A DNA stretch of 15,905 nucleotides from Actinomycetota bacterium. GTDB lineage: Bacteria; Actinomycetota; Humimicrobiia; Humimicrobiales; Humimicrobiaceae. The notes below the pieces were generated by a model. It ran no database searches. It was given only the letters and a program-made list of their open reading frames with translations, and was not told the DNA's origin. The stretch covers positions 1-15,905 of the forward strand of contig JAMCQQ010000143.1 in the NCBI GenBank assembly GCA_023379515.1, in the 5' to 3' direction. The translations under genes and the position numbers were made by a program. This document shows, one piece after another, positions 1 to 7,245 of the stretch (its first letter is position 1; each line of letters begins with the position of its first letter).

Positions 1-1
1 T

Positions 2-391
2 ATACCAAGAGGAGCAATTTATTATAAGGTCATGGCAGTTTGTGATTTTATTGTTTTGCCTTCTGTTGATGAAACTCAATCAGGGACCCTGGCAAGAATA
101 ATCGCTCTGAATAAACCATATATAACGACTGCTCCCATGGAGGGACTTACCGCTCAGACGCTGGAGTGCAAGGGCGGATTACTGTTTACAACAAAGAAGA
201 TGCTGAGGGAAAATGTGATAAGACTTGCATGTGATAAAAATTTAAGGGAAGGGCTTTCAAAAAATCTGAAAAAATATCTTACCGAAGTTGTTTCATGGGA
301 AGTAGTTGCACAACAATATAAATATGCCTATAAACTTGCGAGGCTGAAAAAGATTAAATCCATAGAAGTAAATTTGCCCCCTGATTTTTAA
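2..391 (+). CDS. Glycosyltransferase, C-terminal part (5' end outside window)
   Basis: The reading frame is open from base 2 to a TAA at 389-391, so this is the last ~129 residues of a longer protein; the first in-window ATG (32) is probably internal. The segment reads like the C-terminal nucleotide-sugar-binding half of a GT-B fold glycosyltransferase: a 'DFIVLPSVDETQSGTLARII' stretch corresponds to the region where GT4 enzymes bind the donor diphosphate, followed by a strand ('KPYITT'), a 'GGLLF' turn and a helical tail with 'SWEVVAQQY', which matches the usual 'sWe.va..y' ending of this family. It converges on the helical-barrel gene at 414. With the GT4 gene at 1501 and the GH130 gene at 2890 it forms a glycan locus. 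The donor sugar and acceptor cannot be told; the family call is fairly safe, GT4 membership less so. Confidence 0.7.
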   Translation: MPRGAIYYKVMAVCDFIVLPSVDETQSGTLARIIALNKPYITTAPMEGLTAQTLECKGGLLFTTKKMLRENVIRLACDKNLREGLSKNLKKYLTEVVSWEVVAQQYKYAYKLARLKKIKSIEVNLPPDF

Positions 392-417
392 ATAACTTTA
401 GTTTTAAATAACTTTAG
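386..417. repeat. 16-bp perfect tandem duplication across two convergent stop codons
   Basis: TTTTAAATAACTTTAG occurs twice back to back (386-401 and 402-417). The first unit contains the TAA stop of the + strand glycosyltransferase and the second supplies the TAA stop (TTA on +) of the - strand gene ending at 414. Each unit carries both possible stops, so the duplication only pushed the two genes 16 bases apart. No terminator hairpin fits in the 22-base gap. Confidence 0.9.
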
Positions 418-1433
418 CTGTTTCCCAGGTCCGGACCCAATCTTTTTGCGGCAAGATATGCCATTAAAAAGCATATATTTGATTCGGCACCCTGGTTTAA
501 ATTTACACCTCCAGGAGTTAGTGCATCATAACAGGCAAAATTTTCATCTATAAGCGGAATCTTGTTTATATTATTGCCCCAAAACCATTTGTACCATTTT
601 TCAGCCCAAGATAAATAGAAATTATCTTTTGTTGCGCGGTACGCTTTCTCAAGACAGCAAACCATATATCCTGAATCAATGGGCTGCTGGTCAAATAAAG
701 CTTTACTTTTTCCTCTGGTATACCAGCCTCTGTTCCCAATAGGTGAAGGAATGTTATTTTCCTGGCTATTGTTTAATAAGAACTCTGTTGTTTTTTTCGC
801 TATTTCAAAGCTGATTTTGCATTTTCTTTTAATATAAATTTCCCAGAGCGCCCATGGGATAATAGCATTCGCATATACAAGATAATTCTCAAACCATTCC
901 CAATTATCGGAACGTGTCCCAAAATAATAATTATGCAGTTTTACTTTTAATTCCTTTTCTAAGCTGCACTGGGAATCAAGATTTAATAAACCTAATAATG
1001 CCGCTGAAATTGCTCTGGGAGAGGTCCAGTCATGAGCATCGTCAATTAAATTTTTAATAATTTCCATAATATTTTTGTTACTGTTATTTCCCGTTGCCAA
1101 AAGGGACCATAGAGTAATACCATAAGCTTCTTTTATATTCTGTTTTAAGTCATATTCTTCATTTTTAAATAAGCCTTTTTTACCATTATTGAAATCTCTG
1201 TTGTCATTTTCATAATAAAAATGATAAAGCAAGCCATCTTCCCTTTTTGCTTTCATAATGAAATTCAAATAAATCTCCTTTAAATTTTCGTCCTTTAGCT
1301 CATCAGCAACAATAAGAGCTCGTGCCTGATCTTCCAGAGCATACCCAAATTTAGGATCAGGTTGACTCAATCTCCCATGCTGGTAAATCCCGGCATCTGT
1401 GGTCATTGATCTTATTTTTTTCAGAAGATCCAT
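414..1433 (-). CDS. Glycosyltransferase-associated (alpha/alpha) helical-barrel protein
   Basis: This 339-residue protein has the look of the helical toroid domain often found fused behind, or encoded beside, GT4 glycosyltransferases. Near the N-terminus 'GIYQHGRLSQPDPKFGY' followed by 'EDQARAL' (residues 15-40) matches the recurrent 'GI.QHA...P....GY..DD.ARAL' signature, with Glu for the first Asp. Further on are 'WEWFENYLVYANAIIPWAL' (178-196) and 'CYDALTPGGVNLNQGAES' (301-318), both typical. It has no signal peptide or membrane segment, so it should be cytoplasmic. The catalytic role of the family is unclear: it resembles six-hairpin glycosidases, but I cannot assign active-site acids. It lies 67 bases downstream of the GT4 gene at 1501 on the same strand and is probably co-transcribed with it, as an unfused version of the fused arrangement. 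ATG start; the Shine-Dalgarno site is only a weak purine run. Confidence 0.65.
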   Translation of the reverse strand: MDLLKKIRSMTTDAGIYQHGRLSQPDPKFGYALEDQARALIVADELKDENLKEIYLNFIMKAKREDGLLYHFYYENDNRDFNNGKKGLFKNEEYDLKQNIKEAYGITLWSLLATGNNSNKNIMEIIKNLIDDAHDWTSPRAISAALLGLLNLDSQCSLEKELKVKLHNYYFGTRSDNWEWFENYLVYANAIIPWALWEIYIKRKCKISFEIAKKTTEFLLNNSQENNIPSPIGNRGWYTRGKSKALFDQQPIDSGYMVCCLEKAYRATKDNFYLSWAEKWYKWFWGNNINKIPLIDENFACYDALTPGGVNLNQGAESNICFLMAYLAAKRLGPDLGNS

Positions 1434-1500
1434 AGAAATTCTTTCTGGTATGATTTAAAAACGATTTTTAACTTTATTTATTAAAAACTTTAATTCAAAT

Positions 1501-2700
1501 TTAAGGTTCTGGTTCTATAGCATATTTGCAAATAACCTCATCGAATAATTTGAGGTGCTGCAGGGCAACATTATACCAGGTCATTAATCTCCCAAATTTA
1601 TATGTTTTCAATTCAATTGCTGATTTTTTTTGAGGGTTGCTGCATATATCGATTACAGCATCTGCAATAGCTCGAGAGTCCCGGAAGGGTACAATAACGC
1701 CTCTTCCCTTTGCCAAGACATCTTTTGCATACAAATATGGAGTGGAAATGCATACCTTACCTGCTCCAATTGCATATGCCAGAGCACCTGAGGCCGATTG
1801 CTGCGGATCAAGATATGGAGTTATGTATATATCAATTACTTTTAACCATCCGATTAATTCGTCTAAAGATATATACTCATTTATGAATTTTACGTTTTCC
1901 TGCAAATTATGCTGTTTTATTTTTTGCTTTAGAAAATTCCTGTATTTTTCACCATCTCCTTTCAATACAACAGGATGCGTCTGACCGATTATCAGATAAA
2001 GAACATTGGGAAAGCGCTCTTTTATCTCTTTTAAGGCTTCTATAGTGTATTCAATTCCTTTGACTTCCGATAAAAGATTTATATTCCCAAGGATTATTCT
2101 GCCAGCTAAATTTTTTTTCTTTTTATATAAACCGGTAGGTTCAAAAGGTATGTCAGGGACACCATGGGGTATAATTTCTATTTTTTCTTTTGGATATTTA
2201 TATTTTTTTATAAGTTTATTCAAGCTTTCAGGCATCATTACTATTACTTTTTCTGCAAATTTAATTACATCCTTTAGAACTAAACCATATCCTTTATTGG
2301 CATCATCAGGTATTGTGTGAGCAGTAACTATTAAGGGTTTTTTTATCATTTCTATCAGTTTGATAATATATCCCCCAAATTCACCACCATATAAGCCGAA
2401 TTCATGCTCTAAAACAACTATATCTGCCTTGGATTTATTAATATGCTCAGCAGCTTTAATATATGAATCAATTTTGTTTTGACTGATTTGAAATTTAACT
2501 TCAGGAGGGTAACCAATTTTATCTTCCGGTCTGATTAATGCCAGAATTTCTGCTTTGGAATATGGATTTATAAGGTTTATGGCTCTGGTTAAATCCTTTG
2601 TATAAGTAGCGATACCGCATTTTCTCGGCACATATGATGATATGTATATCCCGTTTATGCTTTTACTTTTTTCTCTTAAAACTTTCCCGAGCTTTCCCAA
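1501..2700 (-). CDS. GT4-like glycosyltransferase
   Basis: A 399-residue GT-B glycosyltransferase. The N-terminal domain begins with 'YISSYVPRKCGIATYTKDL' (acceptor-side glycine-rich loop), then 'VVLEHEFGLYGG' and 'PLIVTAHTIP'. 'IIPHGVPD' marks the domain linker, and the donor-binding domain has 'LGNINLLSEVKGIEYTIEAL' and 'TPYLDPQQSASGALAYAIGA', the equivalent of the E-x7-E region; in this subfamily the first Glu is replaced and Q/S residues are prominent. The likely reaction is transfer of a sugar from a nucleotide donor, possibly GDP-mannose given the GH130 neighbour, which is inference. The start is TTG (2698-2700), supported by a good GAGAGGTG Shine-Dalgarno six to seven bases upstream. 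It is divergent from the GH130 gene across a 189-base promoter region and lies upstream of the helical-barrel gene. Confidence 0.85.
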   Translation of the reverse strand: MGKLGKVLREKSKSINGIYISSYVPRKCGIATYTKDLTRAINLINPYSKAEILALIRPEDKIGYPPEVKFQISQNKIDSYIKAAEHINKSKADIVVLEHEFGLYGGEFGGYIIKLIEMIKKPLIVTAHTIPDDANKGYGLVLKDVIKFAEKVIVMMPESLNKLIKKYKYPKEKIEIIPHGVPDIPFEPTGLYKKKKNLAGRIILGNINLLSEVKGIEYTIEALKEIKERFPNVLYLIIGQTHPVVLKGDGEKYRNFLKQKIKQHNLQENVKFINEYISLDELIGWLKVIDIYITPYLDPQQSASGALAYAIGAGKVCISTPYLYAKDVLAKGRGVIVPFRDSRAIADAVIDICSNPQKKSAIELKTYKFGRLMTWYNVALQHLKLFDEVICKYAIEPEP

Positions 2701-2739
2701 AAATCACACCTCTCAGCATAAATATTATCAAAATCATTG

Positions 2740-2752
2740 AGATATCATATCT
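2740..2752. promoter_or_regulatory. Candidate operator palindrome between divergent GT4 and GH130 genes
   Basis: AGATATCATATCT is a perfect 13-bp palindrome (6-bp arms, one-base centre) 40-52 bases upstream of the TTG start of the glycosyltransferase, in the shared 189-base divergent region. It could be a regulator site for either or both directions. A TATAAT (2838-2843) on the + strand may be the -10 of the GH130 gene, but no good -35 stands 17 bases before it. The region is very AT-rich, so a chance palindrome is possible. Confidence 0.3.
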
Positions 2753-2889
2753 GAAGAAAATTTTGTTTATTAATTTTTTATTAATTTAAAATTATAACAT
2801 GAATTATCTTCAAATTCTTCGCATTTGCCATTATCATTATAATTGGGATAAATTGAAATTGAGATACTGATTGTAATAAAAAACAAAAT

Positions 2890-3927
2890 ATGAATGTACT
2901 TAGATCCAAGAAAAATCCACTGATAAAACCAGATAACGTAAAACCATCAAGACCAGATTTTAAAATTATTGGTGTTTTTAACTGTGGTGTTGCGATATTT
3001 AAAGGAGAGATACTGCTTCTTATGAGAGTTGCTGAAACACCAATCAACAATGACCCAAAAAAAGTATTGGTACCTTTTCTGAATGTAGGAACCGGCAATC
3101 TTATAGTAAAAGAATTAAACAGAAATGATCCCGCAATAGACTTTTCGGACCCCCGCGTAATAAAAACGCCTTCCGGTCAGTACCTTACGTCAATTTCTCA
3201 TTTCAGAATAGCAAGGAGCAAAAATGGTTTTGATTTTCAAATAGATAAAAAACCTGCAATGTTCCCTGAAGGCAAATATGAAAGATTTGGCATTGAAGAT
3301 CCCAGAATAACCAAAATTAATGAAAGATATTATATAAGCTACAGTGCAGTCTCTGATATAACAGGAATTGCAGTATGTCTGGCATCCACCATTGATTTTA
3401 TTACATTTACAAGACATGGGGTTATCTTTTCACCTGACAACAAAGATGTCTCAATTTTTCCCGAAAAGATAAGCGATAAATATTATGCCTTAAACCGCCC
3501 CGTGTCTGCCGAATTTGGAGTAAGAGATATGTGGCTATCGACTTCAGATGATCTTATTAGCTGGGGCAACCATATAAGAGTGATGGGTGCAAGGGAGGGT
3601 TACTGGGATAATGGAAGAGTAGGCTGTGGTGCAGTTCCGTTCAGAACAGAAGAAGGATGGATGGAAATATACCATGGAGCGTCAAAGGCTAGCCGTTACT
3701 GTCTTGGTGCAGTTTTATTGGATGCTAATCAACCATGGAAGGTTATTGCGAGAACCGAAAAACCAATAATTGAACCTGAAATGGATTATGAACTAAATGG
3801 ATACTTTGGCAATGTGATTTTTACCTGCGGAGCCTTATATGAACAAGGCACTATAAAAATATACTATGGTGCTTCCGATACTTACATAGCTTATGCTGAA
3901 ATAAAGCTGAAAGACATATTTGGATAA
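2890..3927 (+). CDS. GH130 family beta-mannoside phosphorylase
   Basis: This 345-residue protein has the five-bladed beta-propeller pattern of glycoside hydrolase family 130, whose members mostly cleave beta-mannosides with phosphate to give mannose-1-phosphate. Visible family marks are 'NPLI' near the N-terminus, 'GEILLLMRVAE' (39-49), 'GIEDPRI' (134-140) with D137 as the expected catalytic acid, 'ALNRP' (200-204), 'WDNGRVGCGAVP' (239-250) and 'MEIYHGAS' (258-265). R46, R203 and H262 sit where phosphorylase members bind phosphate, favouring a phosphorylase over a hydrolase. The short N-terminus resembles the 1,2-beta-mannan/mannobiose group or uncharacterised clades rather than the mannosylglucose phosphorylases, but linkage specificity cannot be read. 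It has no signal peptide, so it acts inside the cell. It is divergent from the GT4 gene, with no clear Shine-Dalgarno before the ATG. Recycling or trimming of a mannan made by the neighbouring glycosyltransferases is the simplest idea. Confidence 0.88.
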   Translation: MNVLRSKKNPLIKPDNVKPSRPDFKIIGVFNCGVAIFKGEILLLMRVAETPINNDPKKVLVPFLNVGTGNLIVKELNRNDPAIDFSDPRVIKTPSGQYLTSISHFRIARSKNGFDFQIDKKPAMFPEGKYERFGIEDPRITKINERYYISYSAVSDITGIAVCLASTIDFITFTRHGVIFSPDNKDVSIFPEKISDKYYALNRPVSAEFGVRDMWLSTSDDLISWGNHIRVMGAREGYWDNGRVGCGAVPFRTEEGWMEIYHGASKASRYCLGAVLLDANQPWKVIARTEKPIIEPEMDYELNGYFGNVIFTCGALYEQGTIKIYYGASDTYIAYAEIKLKDIFG

Positions 3928-3970
3928 AAATCATTCAGAATGCAAAAATATTTGAAAAACCTATAGTTCA

Positions 3971-4951
3971 TTACCATAAACTATGTACTAATCCTTTTAT
4001 ATATTTTTTATATATTTCCTCTACTTTCTCCATTTGTTCCTTAGAAAGTGGCGGCATATCAGAAGCAGCAGAATTTGACCCAGCCTGTGTTACATTGCTT
4101 GCTCCCGGGATAACACAACTGACATTTTTATCCATCAAAATCCAGCGCAGAGCATACTTTGGCAAATCATAAGGAAATATTTTTTTTAGCTTTTCAACAG
4201 CCTGAAGCCCTATTTCATAAGGAATACCTGAAAAAGTTTCACCTATATCAAATGCCTTGCCTTCCTTATTAAAATTTCTGTGATCATCTTTTGAAAAAAC
4301 AGTATCTTTTGTGAATTTTCCGGAAAGAAGACCGCTTGCCAGAGGAACTCGTACAATAATACCAACATTTTTTCTGGCAGCTTCTTTAAAGAACACCTCC
4401 GCCGGTTTTAACCTGAACATATTGTAAATAATTTGCACAGATGCAACACCCGGATATTCTATTGCTTTTAAAGCTTCCTCCACCTTTCCCACGCTTACTC
4501 CATAATTCAATATTTTTCCTTTTTTTTTCAGATTGTCCAGCAATTCAAAAATTTCGGGCCTGTAATAGGTTTCTGTCGGAGGACAATGAAGCTGAATTAA
4601 ATCTATAGTTTCAACATCAAGTCTTTTAAGGCTGTCATTAATGAAACCTGTGATATTTTTTTCATTATAGCCTTCATCATTATGCGGATTTAATTTTCTT
4701 CCGCTTTTAGTTGCAATATAAATCCTTTTACTGATCTTTTTAAGGAATTTTCCTATCGAAATCTCACTTTGGCCGTCATTATAAACATCGGCAGTATCAA
4801 TAAAATTAATTCCGGTTTCAATTGCTTTACTTAATATTGATTCTGCCGTCTTTTCATTGAATTTTTCCCCCCATTTTCCGCCAAGCTGCCATGTTCCAAG
4901 TGATATTTCTGAAATATTAAAACCAGTTTTACCAAGAATCCTGTATTTCAT
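3971..4951 (-). CDS. Aldo/keto reductase
   Basis: A single-domain (beta/alpha)8 NAD(P)H-dependent oxidoreductase of the aldo/keto reductase superfamily, 326 residues from the preferred start. Counting from that ATG, the catalytic tetrad is D52 and Y57 in 'FIDTADVYNDGQSE', K82 in 'IATKSG' and H122 in 'IQLHCPP'. The C-terminal cofactor-binding part has 'RVPLASGLLSGKFT', 'ALRWIL' and 'CVIPGASNVTQ', typical of the YajO/Tas-like group that reduces small aldehydes and ketones. I chose the ATG at 4949-4951 because AGAGG lies four bases upstream and the protein then starts with the canonical 'MKYRILGKTG'. A GTG four codons earlier (4961-4963) would overlap the regulator stop by four bases, GTGA. Either way it is translationally coupled to the FadR-type regulator. 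Its substrate is unknown; an aldehyde from the nearby lyase or aldolase genes is plausible. Confidence 0.9.
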   Translation of the reverse strand: MKYRILGKTGFNISEISLGTWQLGGKWGEKFNEKTAESILSKAIETGINFIDTADVYNDGQSEISIGKFLKKISKRIYIATKSGRKLNPHNDEGYNEKNITGFINDSLKRLDVETIDLIQLHCPPTETYYRPEIFELLDNLKKKGKILNYGVSVGKVEEALKAIEYPGVASVQIIYNMFRLKPAEVFFKEAARKNVGIIVRVPLASGLLSGKFTKDTVFSKDDHRNFNKEGKAFDIGETFSGIPYEIGLQAVEKLKKIFPYDLPKYALRWILMDKNVSCVIPGASNVTQAGSNSAASDMPPLSKEQMEKVEEIYKKYIKGLVHSLW

Positions 4952-4959
4952 ATTTCCTC

Positions 4960-5742
4960 TCACAATCTTGCCTGTTTTTTTAAATAACCACTTTTTTTAA
5001 TTCGCCTTATTGCATCTTCAAGATGGATAAACATCATTTCTCCTGCTTTATCAATATCTCTATCTTTAATTGCCTCAAATATCTTTATGTGATAATTCAA
5101 TGCAATGTTGAGATCCTCAAAAAGATAAACCACCTTTTCCCTGACATCTATCAATAAGTTATTAATTGAAGACATCATAGCAGTTAAAGTCTTATTGCCC
5201 GAAGCTTTCAAAATAACATCGTGAAATTCAAATTCTTTGTGTAGAAAATTTTGGGGGTCAATTATATATTTTTTTGCATCATCCAATACTTTCTTCATTT
5301 TTTGAATATCTGCATCAGTTGCATTTTTAGTTGCCAACTTTACCAATTCTACTTCTATTATTTTTCGGTCTTCATATAAATCAATCAGATCTATGTTATT
5401 CAAAAGATTCATAAATCGTATTGGGTTTATAAGAAGCTTGGACATATCATTTTGAAGCTGTGTGCGTGTCCCATGCTTAATTTCTAAAACACCTAAGACT
5501 CCCAAAATTTTCAAAGCCTCTCTGACTGATGATCTGCTGATTTTTAGAGATTTCGCCAGCTGCCTTTCACCTGGAAGAATATCACCCGATTTTAATTTGT
5601 TTTCGGCAATTAATCTCCCCACAAGATCTATTATCTTATCAAGTACCAATTTTTTGCTGGATGTTTTCTCCGAAGAATCCATATCCTTTTCTAATTCTTT
5701 TATTTGTTCGAATCCAGAATATGATTTTTTGATGCTTACCAT
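4960..5742 (-). CDS. GntR-family regulator, FadR (FCD) subfamily
   Basis: A 260-residue one-component transcription factor. After a ~30-residue N-terminal extension comes the winged helix-turn-helix, 'LPGERQLAKSLKISRSSVRE' (57-76) leading into 'ALKILGVLGVLEIKHG'. The C-terminal all-helical FCD domain senses a small carboxylated or sugar-acid ligand in known members and carries 'HKEFEFHDVIL..ASGN'. The long N-terminal extension is unusual; an internal ATG (5680-5682, 'MDSSEKTSSKK') would give a standard length, but neither start has a well-spaced Shine-Dalgarno. It is coupled to the aldo/keto reductase downstream and follows the aldehyde dehydrogenase by 139 bases. It is the obvious candidate to bind the FadR-like palindrome at 8256-8268 ahead of the lyase-dehydrogenase pair, and perhaps the inverted repeat at 5784-5805 ahead of itself. 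Confidence 0.9.
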   Translation of the reverse strand: MVSIKKSYSGFEQIKELEKDMDSSEKTSSKKLVLDKIIDLVGRLIAENKLKSGDILPGERQLAKSLKISRSSVREALKILGVLGVLEIKHGTRTQLQNDMSKLLINPIRFMNLLNNIDLIDLYEDRKIIEVELVKLATKNATDADIQKMKKVLDDAKKYIIDPQNFLHKEFEFHDVILKASGNKTLTAMMSSINNLLIDVREKVVYLFEDLNIALNYHIKIFEAIKDRDIDKAGEMMFIHLEDAIRRIKKSGYLKKQARL

Positions 5743-5783
5743 AGTTAATAAACAATATAAAACTTAATATATATTTATTTTAT

Positions 5784-5805
5784 TTAAGATTTATCTATAT
5801 CTTAA
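5784..5805. promoter_or_regulatory. Inverted repeat upstream of the FadR-type regulator
   Basis: TTAAGAT and ATCTTAA form perfect 7-bp arms around an 8-base spacer, 42-63 bases before the ATG of the GntR gene. There is no U-run behind it in the direction of the upstream dehydrogenase gene, so it does not look like a terminator. An autoregulatory operator is possible. A second small palindrome, CCAATATTTGG, lies at 5844-5854 just past the dehydrogenase stop. Both are in AT-rich DNA. Confidence 0.3.
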
Positions 5806-5881
5806 TAACTGTAATTATAATTCTTTTTTTAATACAAATATATCCAATATTTGGCTCAATGAAAGTATAAAGTTAGTATAT

Positions 5882-7237
5882 TTAAAATTTCCAGATCTCT
5901 TCTCTGGTTGGAATTTTGCCAATTATAGGATATCCGATCCTTGTAACATTCATAAGATGCTTATAAGTTAAATTTTCCGATAAAATATTATTTTCCCATG
6001 TACCACATCCGAGTGTCGTAGTTGGAGCATAACCAATAGCAAATCCTCCGCCTGCATTAAAATTGCAAGGCTGATTTACAACTACTCTGGCTACGTAAAC
6101 AGCTTCTGCAAGTTCTTCTATATGCTCCTTGGTATTGGAATGTATAACAACTGAGTGTCCTTTGCCCTGAATCTCCAGATTGGATTTTGCAATTTTTATA
6201 GCCTCATCAAAGCTTTTGTATGTATATATCATAGTAACCGGTGACAATTTCTCCTGTCTTAGAACCTGATCCTGTTTGTTTATATCCCCTTTTAAAAGAA
6301 TTATTTTTGCATCTTTGGGTATATCCATTCCGGCATTTTTCGCTACGGTATAAGCAGATACTCCCAGAGATTCCTTTCTTAAGATACCATCCTTAAATAA
6401 AGAATCCCTTATTTTTAATATATCTTCATCGCTTTCTAAATAATGCGCCCCGCTTTTTATAAAAGAGACTACTACATCATCAAATTTCTCTTCCGGTACT
6501 ATAACTGCCTGCTCCGAGGCACATGGCAGCCCATAATTAAAAGACCTGCTTGCAATAATTTTCCTGGCAGCATCATCAATATTTGCATCTCTGTCAATTA
6601 TAGCCTGGACATTTCCTGGACCAACTCCATATGCAGGCCTTCCGCTTGAATAAGCTGCTTTTACCATACCCATCCCGCCGGTTGCAACAACTACATGCAC
6701 CAAACTCATAAGTTCCTGGGTAAGTTCTTTTGTAGGTTCACTCAAATATTGTATAAGGTTTTCCGGAATGTCATATTTCGATATTGCAGCAATTACCAGC
6801 TTTGCGGCTCTGGCAACAGTTTTCTTTGCACTCGGATGTGGTGCATGTATGACAGAATTACCGCACTTGAGCGCAAACATGGAATTTGCCATAAAATTTG
6901 TAACAGGAATTGTAACAGGCAGAACTACTCCTACCACACCTACCGGTTTTGCTATTTCTACAATATTTAATTGGCTATCAATATTTATAATTCCGACTGA
7001 TTTTTTGCCCTTAAGACTGTGCCATATAATTTCTGATTTTCTTTTGTCTTGGCTAAGATTATCTTCATAATTTCCAAGTCCTGTTTCATTTACTGTAAGT
7101 TTTGCAAGTTCCTCTGCATTGTCATTAACAGTTTTTGCTATCTCCCTGACTACCAAATCAATTTTATCTTGCGGTTCTTTTTCCCATTTGGCAAGAGCAG
7201 CCAGTGCCTTATTTATCATTTCTCTAATAGTATCCAT
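5882..7237 (-). CDS. CoA-acylating aldehyde dehydrogenase (SauS/SucD/EutE-like)
   Basis: A 451-residue member of the aldehyde dehydrogenase superfamily of the CoA-acylating type, which interconverts an aldehyde, NAD(P)+ and CoA with an acyl-CoA and NAD(P)H. The nucleotide-binding part has 'PVGVVGVVLPVTIPVTN' (98-114) and 'VVATGGMGMV' (183-192); 'GVGPGNV' (204-210) precedes the catalytic cysteine C239 in 'YGLPCASEQAV', the 'CASEQ' form of the acylating clade. The C-terminus 'GCGTWENN', 'SENLTYKHLMN' recalls acylating succinate-semialdehyde, sulfoacetaldehyde and AdhE-type enzymes. It lacks the N-terminal shell-targeting extension of PduP/EutE, and no microcompartment genes are nearby. It starts 8 bases after the CitE-like gene, so the two are co-transcribed and probably functionally linked. 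The aldehyde is unknown. Confidence 0.88.
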   Translation of the reverse strand: MDTIREMINKALAALAKWEKEPQDKIDLVVREIAKTVNDNAEELAKLTVNETGLGNYEDNLSQDKRKSEIIWHSLKGKKSVGIINIDSQLNIVEIAKPVGVVGVVLPVTIPVTNFMANSMFALKCGNSVIHAPHPSAKKTVARAAKLVIAAISKYDIPENLIQYLSEPTKELTQELMSLVHVVVATGGMGMVKAAYSSGRPAYGVGPGNVQAIIDRDANIDDAARKIIASRSFNYGLPCASEQAVIVPEEKFDDVVVSFIKSGAHYLESDEDILKIRDSLFKDGILRKESLGVSAYTVAKNAGMDIPKDAKIILLKGDINKQDQVLRQEKLSPVTMIYTYKSFDEAIKIAKSNLEIQGKGHSVVIHSNTKEHIEELAEAVYVARVVVNQPCNFNAGGGFAIGYAPTTTLGCGTWENNILSENLTYKHLMNVTRIGYPIIGKIPTREEIWKF

Positions 7238-7245
7238 GTTAATTT

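Noticed and set aside
3928..3970. A terminator between the convergent GH130 and aldo/keto reductase genes
   Set aside because: Only a CATTC-A-GAATG palindrome with no usable loop and no following T-run is present, which is not a credible intrinsic terminator.
5882..7237. A bacterial microcompartment aldehyde dehydrogenase (PduP/EutE)
   Set aside because: There is no shell-targeting N-terminal extension and no shell protein gene in the window.
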